Below are positions 31,071 to 48,889 of a stretch of DNA of 64,000 nucleotides, one piece after another. The notes under the pieces are model-generated. The model was not told the DNA's origin. It searched no databases and saw only the letters and a program-made list of their open reading frames with translations. Numbering within the stretch: position 1 is the first letter of the stretch; every line of letters begins with the position of its first letter. The DNA comes from Symbiodinium natans (taxonomy: Eukaryota > Sar > Dinophyceae > Suessiales > Symbiodiniaceae), in assembly GCA_905221605.1 (NCBI GenBank), contig CAJNDS010002074.1, forward strand, positions 504,001-568,000. Reading direction: 5' to 3'. Both the position numbers and the translations under genes were made by a program.

Positions 31071-32282
31071 GCGTAGGCTTCTTAGAGATGCTTCACGATG
31101 CACGTTGGGAATTTGAGGACTTCTTGTAGCGATTGCCGTCCTGTGTATGCAAACAGGACTTTGTTTAAGACACCGCCCCCTGCCTAGAGAAAGTGCAGCA
31201 GCTTAGCGAAATGTGCAGAAGTATCAAGCCGCATGGCATTTTCTTCCTCTGTAACACCTTTCCGTGCGACCAGATCTTCATCACATCTGAAATTCGAACA
31301 TGGCTCAGGGAGCAAAGTCGATGCCATGCAGTGAACCTGTAGGTGTGTGTTTAACCAATAGCCTCTTGCTCTCCAATTAATCAGACCGGCGCCATATCCG
31401 ATGGAAATCCTTGGGATTATCATGCGCATCTTGGAAACACCTGCGTCGCAACAGGGACGCTACGCTGGTTCTGTCGTTGCCTGCCTGCACATGCTTGCAT
31501 CTGTGCTGGACGTTTTTCTGGCTTTTGCGCATGATCACTTGCTCGTGGTTGCAAAGATGCTTGACGTAGGGAGCGCACCCCCTAGATCGCTATACTGCTA
31601 CTCGCAACCCGACGCCAACATCACCTTGCAGCCGCAGAGCTTGATGCAAGCAATCCTACTAACACCCTAAACCCTAAACCCTAGACTCTAGACCCTAAAC
31701 CCTAAACCCTAAACCCTAAACCTCTAAAGTCACACTCCAATTCTGCAACCGTACTTCTTTCCGGTCACATCAGTTTTAGCTACCTCGAAGCCGTTTGACG
31801 CATGGCAAAGCTGGCAGATGCCCTTAAGGAGGCCAGCGGGAGTCTGAGAAGGCCAAGCGTGTGTTGTCAGACGCAAGCAAGGAATGTCGGTTGATGTATG
31901 TATGATGTTGCTTATCAATATTTCAGGGAGGATGGCTTGACTATAGGTAGGCCCTTGGGGAAAATCCCATAGCTGGTTAGGTTGAGAGCGCAAGCAGCAG
32001 TCCTACCGTCTTTCTCCGCCAAGCCATGCTCCAGGGCCTCTATCTGAATCCCACAGCCCACACAAAGAGGCCTCCAAGTACCTGCAGACCCCAAAATCCC
32101 TTCATGGGTCTCTACATCTATGTATCCCCCTATATACCCGTTTTTAGGGATTATGTAGGGTACCTCATTCCCCCACTCCCTACTAGCCAGCAGTAAGCAG
32201 GCTGCCGCCTTAGCCGCCGCGGACGAAGCGAACTTCGCCGCGGGGTGGGGGAGCTCGAGGACTAGAGGTGAAAGCTGTATGA
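31071..32282. other. No supported gene
   Basis: Contains a CCCTAAA array at 31664-31720 and a one-ended family D fragment at about 32100-32205 (CCCTATATACCC, CACTCCCTACTAG, CAGCAGTAAG). A possible Ala-rich exon (AAALAAADEANFAAGWG) follows the fragment at about 32208-32265. Confidence 0.4.
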
Positions 32283-32287
32283 GTTGG

Positions 32288-32372
32288 GATGTGCCCCCTT
32301 ATACTAACAGTCCTTACTATAGGGATTCTAGTAAGGGGGTACCATAATCCCCATTAGGGACCCATGTATAAG
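32288..32372 (+). mobile_element. Introner-like element, family E
   Basis: TGGGATGTGCCCCCTTATACTAACAGTCC is shared with 62732 apart from one base. The right end (CATTAGGGACCCATGTA) does not mirror it well, so the copy may be truncated. Confidence 0.55.
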
Positions 32373-32856
32373 CCTTAGGGGTTGGGAGGGCTTTTCACTG
32401 GGGGCTGGGAGGGGTTTGGGTTGCTGTGCTTTATCGTTTGGGGCTTAGTTACTTGTTTCGAGGTTCTGGAACGTGCAAAGTCGGAGATGACAGATCCGAC
32501 GCCCTCCCCAGACCTCCAAGTCCGACACTCTTCTTGTGATTGCGAAGTCTCAGGTGTTCGGGTATCCTCACGAAACTGAAGCGGGGCCTCGCGGAGGCCG
32601 ATTTCCGTAGGGTTTAGGGTTCAGGGTTTAGGGTTTAGGGTTCAGGGTTTAGGCTTTAGGGTTGGAACCTGTCCCCGGGTGTAGAGCTCACGGCCCTGAG
32701 CGGCCAGCTTCAGGATTGTAGGACTTCAGGTCTTGGTTCAAGCGGGGCGGCCCTAGGGATCCCTGAACCCTAAACCCTAAACCCCAACACCCTAAATCCG
32801 AAACCCTAAACCCTAAACCCTAAACCCTAAACCCTAAACCCTCATTTTCCGGGCAG

Positions 32857-32967
32857 GTGAAGAAGGCACCTGCCCTGTTGGAGGAGGCGGCGGGCTGCTT
32901 TTCGGGCTACGCGGCCCGCCTTGGCCTCTCCGGGTTTCGCCCCGAAGACTACCTAAAGGCGCCTAAT
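32857..32967 (+). CDS. Exon-like island, unknown protein
   Basis: A GGGCAG acceptor is followed by 37 codons with a convincing protein character (VKKAPALLEEAAGCFSGYAA, LGLSGFRPEDYLKAPN) and then a GTAATG donor at 32968. Preceded by a CCCTAAA array, followed by TTTAGGG at 33020. Unassigned family. Confidence 0.5.
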
Positions 32968-33269
32968 GTAATGCCCCCTTTTTTTGTGGGTAGCATACTG
33001 GAATGATGGCTTAGGGGTTTAGGTTTAGGGTTTAGGGTTTAGGGTTTAAGGTTTAGGGTGTAGGGGTAGCATATCTATAACCCCCTATAGCTAGAGGGGC
33101 TTTACGCTCCATGTTTGAGGCCTCTGATACCTCTGCTTTGTGCACGCGATTTTGTCGGGCAACAGCTGCTTGCTACTGCCCTGCCGAACCTCCCTTCCAC
33201 TGTGGATTTCGGGTTTAGGGTTTGGGGTTTAGGGTTGAAGTTTAACGTTCAGGGTTTAGGGTTCCTCAG

Positions 33270-33390
33270 GAGGTGTCGGGGTCGCGGGCTGAGCTCAGAG
33301 TTCACAGTTTGCGTGGGGGGAGCTCCACGGGCCCTCTGGCGCAGGTCCCTAGTGACATCGACGCCTGGTCCCAGCCTCGGAGTATCAAGG
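33270..33390 (+). CDS. Exon-like island, unknown protein
   Basis: After CCTCAG, 40 codons (EVSGSRAELRVHSLRGGSS, then QVPSDIDAWSQPRSIK) run to AAG|GGTTTAG, where the donor would be the first bases of the TTTAGGG array at 33391. An earlier possible exon lies at 33115-33208 (CARDFVGQQLLATALPNLP), also ending in an array. Possibly one gene with the 32857 exon. Confidence 0.42.
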
Positions 33391-33917
33391 GTTTAGGGTT
33401 TGGGGTTTAGGGTTTAGGGTTTAGGGTATAGGCTTCATTGGGTCCTATTGGGTCCTATTGGGACTATTGGGTCCTGATTCTCTCGGGAAGCTATTGCAAG
33501 ACAACCTTGGAAAAAACGATGTAACACTTCGCCTGCAGGCCCCCTCGTCCTGAGCGCACGAGACCGTATGCAGTCAGACTGCAGTCAGGCCTTTCTTGCT
33601 ACGCGTCTCCTCCGAAAAGGCCTCCTTCGCAAAACAGGCACTGGGGATGGATGGGACCCTGAAAACTAAACGCCCCAAGCCCCAAGTGTGGAACCCTAAG
33701 CCCTAAACCACGGAGCCTCATCCAGCATAAAGAAAATTCGACTTGGGATATGCGGCCAATTTCCACTGGCCAGGTATGGGAGACTTCCTCTATACTGCTG
33801 ATGAGCCCAGCGCCCGCTCCCCAAGCAGCTGGCGTTGCATGGGGGGAGGGCCGCAAACATTCCAGTTTCAGACGGCGCTACCGCAACGGGAATCGCCATG
33901 CTGCTGCCCAAGAGCTA

Positions 33918-34029
33918 CACCCTAAACCCTAAACCCTAAACCCTAAACCCTAAACCCTAAACCCTAAACCCTAAACCCTAAACCCTAAACCCTAAACCCT
34001 AAACCCTAAACCCTAAACCCTAAACCCTA
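33918..34029 (-). repeat. CCCTAAA array
   Basis: Sixteen perfect units. Confidence 0.98.
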
Positions 34030-34254
34030 AGAGGTACATATTCCCAGCAACGCATGTTCCCCCAATGGCTGCTGGCCCAGGTGGGCTGCCAGCTTCAGTG
34101 AGCAGGAAGAGAAGTCGCGGCTAGGCATCCACAAGGCCAGGCATGATCTGCGAGTGCCCCAGGACTCGGTCTGCGCATGTCTAGCAGTGGAGCTGTAGTA
34201 CATTGGATGCTGAAGTACTTCTTCTTGTCATGCATTTCCATGCACTTATGTATG

Positions 34255-34362
34255 TAGGTCTGTATGTATGTATGTATGTATGTATGTATGTATGTATGTA
34301 TGTATGTATGTATGTATGTATGTATGTATGTATGTATGTATGTATGTATGTATGTATATATG
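34255..34362. repeat. (TATG)n microsatellite
   Basis: About 25 TATG/GTAT units in the region before the deacylase start. Confidence 0.97.
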
Positions 34363-34607
34363 TAGGTGGGTAGGAAGGTGATGGTGATGGTAACCGAGAG
34401 CCAGAGGTAGGGAGGGCAGACCATCAGGCGAAAGAAGGTATAACGAGTGAGTACCGATAGGGTGGGATGGTGTATGGATGAGCGCATGAATCTGGCTGCT
34501 TGATTGCTAGCTAGTTGCTTTCTTACTCATGCTTCACCTTACGCCCGCTCTGACACACGCAGCCATGATGGCTTTCTTGTGCATAGTTTGAGCGGTTCAT
34601 CGCAGAC

Positions 34608-42017
<7,410 letters not shown>

Positions 42018-42212
42018 GGCTTCAGGATTCTTCGGCTTCAGGCTTTAATTCGGGCCTGCAGGCCTACCTGCCCCAAGACCGCTCACTTGCAACTTTCACG
42101 TCATCTTCTGCCTGACATCTTAAAAGCACACCGTGTCTGATTGGACGTATCAGCAGACCCAGCGCTTGAAGTCTCTGTTCCGTCTCCGTCTCTGTCTCTG
42201 GCTTGGTCTCCA

Positions 42213-42236
42213 TCTCTCTCTCTCTCTCTCTCTCCC
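42213..42236. repeat. (CT)n tract
   Basis: Short CT microsatellite within a broader CTCT-rich stretch (42160-42260), just downstream of the deacylase. 42240-42700 shows nothing else. Confidence 0.8.
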
Positions 42237-42715
42237 GCTATCGCTCTCACTCTCGCTCTGGCGTGTACCAACCCCCAAAACATGCGGAATACCTCTTCAC
42301 AGAAGGGCGTCTGGTTGCCTCGGACTCGCCATGCAATAGCCATAAGCTAAATCGGACAAGCATTTCTGAATCTGCAAGCCCCTGGTGCTGTGGGTCCGGG
42401 CCCGAGCCAAGATTATATCGCCCTCAATTACAAGGAAGAATATTTTTTTGGCGGGCTCTTAAGCAAATTTTAGCACAGCGTTCCCGCCGAGTTTGTTGCT
42501 TCGTGAGGCTCTGGCTTCAGGCTTAATGAGGTCCGGGGGTCCCTGTGAACCCCTCAACCCACTTGATGCCCCAACACCCCAAGCCCTTGAAGCCCGGCAA
42601 TTTGCATAAAATGGGGCCCCAAATCTCGTAGAATCACAACTCTCGTGGCCCCCCCCCCCAAAATATCGAGCCCATGTCCTCAGCCTCAACCCATGAACCC
42701 TGAACCTTAAGCCCT

Positions 42716-42817
42716 ACACCCTAAACCCTAAACCCTAAGCCCTAAACCCTAAACCCTAAACCCTAAACCTTAAACCCACCCTAAGCCCTAAACCCTAAAC
42801 CCTAAACCCTAAACCCC
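42716..42817 (-). repeat. CCCTAAA array
   Basis: About 13 units with CCCTAAG variants. Confidence 0.95.
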
Positions 42818-42822
42818 TCAAG

Positions 42823-42908
42823 GCACGGCCGCTGCACCGGAGCCCTGCCCGGGCGGCTCGTGCGAAACCCACGGCGCAATGCTGCAGCTTACCAAGGAGC
42901 ATCGTGGG
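42823..42908 (+). CDS. Exon-like island between arrays, unknown protein
   Basis: After a CAAG acceptor the frame reads GTAAAPEPCPGGSCETHGA and MLQLTKEHRG, then GGG|GTTTAG, a donor made by the following TTTAGGG array. CCCTAAA array on the left. Short; no family. Confidence 0.42.
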
Positions 42909-43102
42909 GTTTAGGGTTTAGGGTTTAGGGCTTGGGGTTCAGGGCTTTGGGCCTTGTAGAGCTTTCATAGGGCTTTATTTATGGGGCTTTATTTAAGCAT
43001 AGACTTAGGCTTGGCGTAGCCGGGTTAGGATTCAGGTTGGGATCTTGGGCTGGTGTGTTGGGTTTCTGGGCTCGAGATTTCCAGAGTAGGGCCCGGGGTT
43101 TA

Positions 43103-43230
43103 GGAGAAGGGATATGGGCATTTCCCAAAATAGGGGTACCCTTTCTTTCTCCCCGAAATAGAATAGAATCCCCTTAAAGGGACGCCCAAAAAGGTACCCC
43201 CCCCCCCAATTTTCGGAAACCCCATACTAG
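43103..43230 (+). mobile_element. Introner-like element, family A-related
   Basis: Paired GGGGTACCC and GGTACCCC blocks, CCCCTTAAAGGG core and TTTTCGGAAACCCC end match family A order. The left end (GGGGTTTAGGAGAAGG) is diverged. Confidence 0.5.
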
Positions 43231-43514
43231 AGCTTGAGATGGAAGTTCCATGCAGTTGGGAGCTTAAAAGGGTTGGTTGTGCGTGCAGACTTTCGGAGCT
43301 CTCGTCGTTGTATATATATATATATATATACATATGTATGCTTGTATAAAATACATATGCTATCTTACATGTGTATTCGTTGGTTTGTATATCTGTAGTA
43401 TATGCAACTGCTGAAGCGGGCACACGCACAGTGAAGGCGAACTTCGCGAGCTTCCTCTGCTCGACTTGCACCCTAACCCCAACAACTGCCGTACAGTAGT
43501 CATTTCCCCAAAGC

Positions 43515-43618
43515 CCTAAACCCTAAACCCTAAACCCTAAACCCTAAACCCCAAACCCCAAACCCTAAACCCTAAACCCTAAACCCTAAACCCTAAACCC
43601 TAAACCCTAAACCCTTAG
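43515..43618 (-). repeat. CCCTAAA array
   Basis: About 14 units. Confidence 0.97.
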
Positions 43619-43734
43619 GGTCTAGGGTTTATATAGGGTGCAGGGTTTAGGGAGTAGCTCCCGCGAGCAGTCGAGGAGTGGCCTGGAAGGCGGGCCGGCT
43701 CGAGAGTTGGGATGTTTCACCTCGGAATCTGTAG

Positions 43735-43860
43735 TATAGTACAGTATAGTATAGTATAGTATAGTATAGTATAGTATAGTATAGTATTAGTATAGTATAG
43801 TATAGTACAGTATAGTATAGTATAGTATATTGGAGTATAGTATAGTATAGTATATTGGAG
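43735..43860. repeat. (AGTAT)n pentamer microsatellite
   Basis: About 22 AGTAT units with a few changes. A short (TA)n tract lies at 43311-43330. Confidence 0.95.
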
Positions 43861-44137
43861 TAGAGAAGGAATGTGGAATTCATGGTCGAAGGGGATCTTC
43901 GGGCGGGCTGGGCTTCTTGAAGCCCCTAAACCCCTAAACCCTAAACCCGAAACCCGAAACCCGAAACCCCTAAACCCCTAATCCCCTAAACCCCTAAACC
44001 CTAAACCCTAAACCCGAAACCCTAAACCCTAAACCCACGATTCCACGCAAGGCCCCTAGAACCCTGTAGACCGAATGCGCCCTCAATCCCTCAAGGTGTC
44101 TGGGCAGTTCCATGGCGGCTTGCCGAAGCAGGACTTG

Positions 44138-44300
44138 GGCTTTTAGGGTTTAGGGTTTAGGGTTTAGGGTTTAGGGTTTAGGGTTTAGGGTTTAGGGTTT
44201 AGGGTTGAGGGTTTAGGGTTTAGAGTTCAGGGTTCAGGGTTTAGGGTTTAGGGTTGAGGGTTTAGGGTTTGGGTTTAGGGTTCAGGGTTTAGGGAATTTA
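44138..44300 (+). repeat. TTTAGGG array with a shared left flank
   Basis: About 20 units. The 20 or so bases before it (AAGCAGGACTTGGGCT) are the same as those before the array at 48318. Confidence 0.95.
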
Positions 44301-44412
44301 GGGGCCAGGCTTCGACCTCGGACACCTCCTGCTATGGTAAGGGCTAGGAGTGCAGGCTACGACTTCGACCCTGTAATCTCGGGGCTCGTGAACCGAGCAT
44401 CCGTGTGGATGA

Positions 44413-44466
44413 ACCCTAAACCCTAAACCCTAAACCCTAAACCCTAAACCCTAAACCCTAAACCCT
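44413..44466 (-). repeat. CCCTAAA array
   Basis: Seven units ending at the exon-like island 44467. Confidence 0.95.
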
Positions 44467-44571
44467 GAAGAAGGGCTGCGCACTACCCTGCGACCCACAG
44501 CTGCGAGGAACCGGCCGCGGCTAAAGCATCTGATGCCAAGGGTGGCGCCAGCGCTGCCTCCCGAATTCTGA
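44467..44571 (+). CDS. Exon-like island, Arg-rich terminal exon, unknown
   Basis: 34 codons (EEGLRTTLRPTAARNRPRLK, then HLMPRVAPALPPEF) and TGA 44569-44571, following an array that ends CTGAAG, a possible acceptor. Another frame is open for part of it. Confidence 0.3.
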   Translation, partial: EEGLRTTLRPTAARNRPRLKHLMPRVAPALPPEF

Positions 44572-45183
44572 GACTTGGGGGGATTTTCTTCATTGAAGAG
44601 CCATGTTTCGGGTTAGGGGTTTGGGGTTTGGGGTTTAGGGTTTAGGGTTTAGGGTTTGGATTTTTTAGGATTAGCTGTCTTGCCTTGAAGATACATACCA
44701 GCACATGTTTGTCCGAAGCTCCGGGGCAGCCCAAGGAGAAGCACGTTGGAGGAGCGCAGCCGGCTCTGATGGCCCTCAACTCCTACAGAAGCTGAGTGTT
44801 GAGGTGCTAGCTTTGAACAGAGGCTACCACCCCTTAGGTATCGGAGCTCCATGAAGTCAAGGCGACCCCTCCCAAAAAGCTGTCAAATGCCTCCAAAAGC
44901 CGGGCCGTTGACACCGAAGCAGTTTCGAGCGAAAGAAAGGTGACGAGGGCTCTGGATTTGTTATTTTTTTGGGGGGGAGGGGGGGGAAAGGGGGGGGGGG
45001 GCTTGTGTGCAGGGAGGCTTTTTGCAGGGGCTTGAGGGTTTCGGGTGGCAAAGGAACATGGAAGCTTCAGAGACAACAGCGTGAGCTGAGCAGCCTTTCG
45101 AGTATCGTAGCCGGATGGTTGCAAAAGTGTGTTTTGTGATTGGGTTGCTGGCAGGCCTCAGTTGTCTAAACCCTACATGGCAG

Positions 45184-45370
45184 GAGGCACCCTAAACCCT
45201 TTTAAACCCTAAGCCCTAAACCCGAAACCCCAAACCCCAAACCCCAAACCCTACACCCTAGACCCTAAACCCTAAACCCTAAACCCTAAACCCTAAACCC
45301 TAAACCCTAAACCCTAAACCCTAAACCCTAAACCCTAAACCCTAAACCCTAAACCCTAAACCCTAAACCC
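45184..45370 (-). repeat. CCCTAAA array
   Basis: About 25 units; a few variants at the left. Ends just before a CCCCAGCAG acceptor. Confidence 0.97.
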
Positions 45371-45381
45371 ACCCCCAGCAG

Positions 45382-45700
45382 GCTGGGGCCCGCGACGCCC
45401 CAATGGTGTCGGAGCTGGCGGCGCGCATCTTGGCCCAGGGCACCAAGGCATCGGTTTAGGGTTTAGGGTGTAGGGTTTAGGGTTTAGGGTTTAGGGTTTA
45501 GGGTTTAGGGTTTAGGGTTTAGGGTGCCTGCAGGTGAAGGCACCAACGCCCTGGGGCAGCAGTGATATGGGTTTATAATAGGTACCTTAATGGGGTCCGT
45601 TTTATAAGGGGATCCTACTATGCGGGGGTCTTTGTTGGGGGCCTCCTATCTTCGTAAACTCCCATATGGGGAAGGGGAGCGCACATATCTCTCTTCGTGA
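45382..45700 (+). CDS. Last three exons of an unknown gene
   Basis: Exons 45382-45453, 45534-45570 and 45675-45700 join in matching phases and stop at TGA 45698-45700: AGARDAPMVSELAARILAQG, TKASVKAPTPWGSSDM, GERTYLSS. Intron 1 is a pure TTTAGGG array whose first bases GTTTAG are the donor; its acceptor is GCCTGCAG. Intron 2 is a family A introner with GT donor GTTTAT and acceptor GGGGAAG. No domain recognised; the first piece is a plausible amphipathic helix. Upstream exons must lie beyond the array at 45184-45370. Confidence 0.5.
45454..45533 (+). repeat. TTTAGGG array acting as an intron
   Basis: 80 bp between two in-phase exons; about ten units plus GTGCCTGCAG at the acceptor end. The donor is part of the repeat. 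Confidence 0.8.
45571..45674 (+). mobile_element. Introner, family A
   Basis: GGGTTTATAATAGGTACC at the left, TTCGTAAACTCCC at the right, with ATATGG on both sides as a likely target duplication. Confidence 0.8.
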
Positions 45701-46317
45701 CGTTGCCTAAGCCCAACCCCTAAAACCCCAATTCAACCCTAAACCCTAAACCCTAAACCCTACACCCTAAACCCCAAACCCTAACCCGGAAGCATCCCGA
45801 AGCCGTCAACAAAAGCGTTCGGCCCCCTGACTCGGGGACTGGGGCCCCACAGCTCTCGGCTGCGCGGGTTGACATATTTCCCCCCAAGCCCGAAGCGGCT
45901 TCGGGCTTGGGGTTTAGGGTTTAGGGTTTAAGGTTTAAGGTTGAGGGCCGCCATCTGAATCCTGACCCCTGGTCAGGGGTCGATTTAGGTTGTAGGCTGT
46001 AGTAGGATTCAACATTCAAGAACCCGCAGGCTCTAGATCACCTAAGCCCTGCAGCCCCAGAACCCTCAGTCCCAAAAACTTATGGAGCCCAAGATCCCAA
46101 TTGCAGCAAACTCCAAAAGGTTGGAACATCTTTACCCCCCATACCCCCCCAAAAAAAAGATGGACTAAAGGGAATCCCACCTCGACTCATCCTTAAACCA
46201 TGTTCAAACTTTCTGGAGTTTGCTGTAACGAGTCCTTTCAAGAGCCGGGGTCGCGTGATGGCCAGTTGGGCGACCTCGTCCCGCTCGAAGCCGTCTCAGG
46301 CCACGTGCTCACGGGCA

Positions 46318-46435
46318 AGCCCTAAACCCGAAACCTTAAACCCTAAGACCCTCAAAACCCTAAACCCTAAAACCCTAAACCTTAAACCCTAAACCTTAAA
46401 CCCTAAGACCCTAAAACCCTAAACCCTAAACCCTA
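46318..46435 (-). repeat. CCCTAAA array with CCTTAAA and CCCTAAGA variants
   Basis: About 16 irregular units. A second array lies at 46720-46865. Confidence 0.93.
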
Positions 46436-46510
46436 TACACCCGGGTGGGGGGGGGTGCTTGGGTGAAAGGGCCCCCCCCAAGTTGCCAGATTGCAAATCG
46501 CGAACGACCA

Positions 46511-46625
46511 CCCTGCCAGTCCCTTTGGTTCTTAGTAGGGAATGAGGGAATGAGGGCGAGGGCCCGAAACATACTGTACCTTTTAATGGGTTATATAAGG
46601 TACTCATTCCCTACTAAGAACTGCC
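46511..46625 (+). mobile_element. Introner-like element, family D
   Basis: GGTTCTTAGTAGGGAATGAG at the left and CTCATTCCCTACTAAGAAC at the right are almost exact complements, the cleanest family D terminal repeat in the window. Confidence 0.9.
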
Positions 46626-47356
46626 CGGTCAGTTTTCTCGTCTGCCCTGGAAGCTCTTTGCTGGGGCGTGAGAACAGGGAAGTAGACTGGCTCGAGCCCA
46701 AAGCCCCAAAACCCCAAAACCCAAACCCTCAACATCCCTAAGCCCTGAATCCCTAAACCCTAAGCCCTAAACCCCAAACATTCCGAAGCCCTAAGCCCTA
46801 AACATCCCTAAGCCCTAAGCCCTAAACCCTAAACCCTGAACCCCAAACCCTAAACCCTAAACCCTCCCCCAGCCCCCAGTCGTGAACCCTGACCCCAGCT
46901 CCCTGGCAAGGCATGGAACGCACCCTCTGCCTGGCCTTGCTGGGCGTTCTAAAGGTCCCCTCCCGGCCAGTCGTGGGGGAGAGTTTAGGAAGGTTAGAGT
47001 TGTTCGGGTGTAGGGTTTAGGGTTTAGGGTTTAGGGTTAAGGGTTTAGGGTTTAGGGCTTCCAAACTTGCCTTGCGCCTTTATGGATTTCATAGGACGTC
47101 TAGGGTTTCGAGGGTCGAATCTTAGGCTCTTCAGCCCATCTCCCGTTTGCATGGTCAGCAGGTCCTCAATTCCTTATGTCACACACCCCTAATCCCGTAA
47201 ACCCGAATCCCCAATCCCTATAAACCCTAAGCCCTGCAAGGGGTGTTACATGTGGGGCTTGTGCTTGAGGAGTCAGACCAAACCCATTCTTAATGGGCCG
47301 GTGTTGGTTCCTGAGTCCTGTCGCCTGCTGCAAAGGTTTGTCCCATACCCTGGACC

Positions 47357-47432
47357 TAAACCCTAAACCCTAAACCCTAAACCCTAAACCCCAAACCCTA
47401 AACCCTAAACCCTAAACCCTAAACCCTAAACT
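47357..47432 (-). repeat. CCCTAAA array
   Basis: Ten or eleven units. A (TA)n tract follows at 47617-47656. Confidence 0.95.
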
Positions 47433-47616
47433 CTAAAGGCCCAAAAGACCTGCCAAGTTGCCACCATTGTTGGTAGCAGTTGCTGCGTCACACCCGGCCA
47501 CGATTCAGGAACCTGGCGTGCCTGCAGACGTGGCCGAGGTGGGGGCCCTTTGAACCTTTTGTGGCCATGTTTGTGAAGCATATAAATAAATAATTAAATC
47601 AACAAATAATAAAGAA

Positions 47617-47653
<37 letters not shown>

Positions 47654-47837
47654 TATGTGGGGTTTTTACTCCGGTTGATTCGATTGCACAGCTGGTGCAG
47701 GGTGGGTTTCCACAATGCGCATTCGGAGGGCGAGAGCTCTTTGTGCACGGCGGAATCTCCAAAACTCCTGCATCCACCCAATTCACAGGCTGAAGGTGCC
47801 CAGCACCTCGAAGAATGACAGATGCCCTATAACTATA

Positions 47838-47925
47838 TGGAGATTTACGAAAATAAGGGACCCTAATATAGAGCACCAAATAGTAGGGCTCCCTTATATT
47901 AAGGACCCCAGAAAGGTACCCTAAT
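47838..47925 (-). mobile_element. Introner-like element, family A, reverse
   Basis: GGAGATTTACGAAAATAAGG, CAAATAGTAGGGCTCCC, AAGGACCCC and AAGGTACCCTAATT in the same order as 28154. Confidence 0.75.
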
Positions 47926-47936
47926 TCCCTAACCCC

Positions 47937-48098
47937 CCAGAACCCTAAACCAAAAACATAAACCCTAAACCCTGAACCCTGAAGCCTGAAGCCTGAACCC
48001 TAAACCCTAAACCCTAAACCCAAAACCCTAAACCCTAAACCCTAAACCCAAAACCCTAAACCCTAAACCCTAAACCTTAAACCCTAAACCCTATATCT
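47937..48098 (-). repeat. CCCTAAA array, variant-rich
   Basis: About 21 units, including CCCAAAA and CCTGAAG variants. Confidence 0.95.
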
Positions 48099-48100
48099 AC

Positions 48101-48196
48101 ATAGAGCCGATGCAATTCTCGTGGGCCTCCCGGCAGGCGGCCCTTGCGTCTGACGTGGGCTGCAGGCGCACAGCTGATCCCAGTCATGGCTTTTAG
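48101..48196 (+). CDS. Exon-like island between opposed arrays, unknown protein
   Basis: 31 codons (IEPMQFSWASRQAALASDV, then GCRRTADPSHGF) end in a TAG formed by the next array at 48194-48196; a true donor may lie earlier. CCCTAAA left, TTTAGGG right. Confidence 0.35.
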   Translation: MEPMQFSWASRQAALASDVGCRRTADPSHGF

Positions 48197-48482
48197 GGTT
48201 AGGGTTTAGGGTTTAGGGTTTAGGGTTTAGGGTTTAGGGTTTAGGGTTTAGAGTTCAGGGTTTTAGGGTTTAGGGTTTAGGGTTTAGGGTTTAGGGTGTG
48301 TGGGAAGCAGGACTTGGGCTTTTAGGGTTTAGGGTTTAGGGTTTAGGGTTTAGGGTTTAGGGTTTAGGGTTTAGGGTTTAGGGTTTAGGGTTTAGGGTTT
48401 AGGGTTTAGGGTTTACGGTTTAGGGTTTAGGGTTTAGGGTTTAGGGTTTAGGGTTTAGGGTTTAGGGTGTAGGGTTTAGGCT
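48190..48482 (+). repeat. Two TTTAGGG arrays separated by a short spacer
   Basis: 48190-48298 and 48318-48482, together about 38 units. The spacer GTGGGAAGCAGGACTTGGGC also precedes the 44138 array. Confidence 0.97.
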
Positions 48483-48660
48483 TTCAGGGGTGCAGGGGTT
48501 CACGGGTTCGGGGATTGCAGCCAATCAGTTGCCGTGGTCATGGAAGCGTTCACAGCATGAGCGTAAGCAGTCGTTCGGACATGGAAGTGGGAATATGCGG
48601 AGCCCACAAAGCCACTAATCTGGGAATGAGGTCAGAACAAGAAAGCCTACGCGTCAGCCA

Positions 48661-48889
48661 TTGAAGAGAGGCACCAGAACCACACCTCAACCCTTATACT
48701 TCTCAACCCTCAGCGCCCTGAAGAGGTTGGCAGAGCAGGCAGAGTCCCCGGCAGACGGGGAGGCCACAGTGCATCCATTGTTTCGGTCGGGAAATGTGCG
48801 CGGTACCAGGTTTGTAAGTATCAAGCGGCCGGTCGCCACTCTGTGGCAAGGCGAAGCGCAAAGTGGTTGCGCCCGATTCGAAGAGCTCG
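48661..48889 (+). CDS. Exon-like ORF, unknown protein
   Basis: An open frame of 76 codons with good protein character: LYFSTLSALKRLAEQAESPA, GEATVHPLFRSGNVRGT, RPVATLWQGEAQSGCARFEE. It ends at a strong donor CTCG|GTGAGC at 48890. An alternative donor AG|GTTTGTAAG at about 48811 would make two exons. No acceptor or partner exon placed; no family. Confidence 0.4.
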
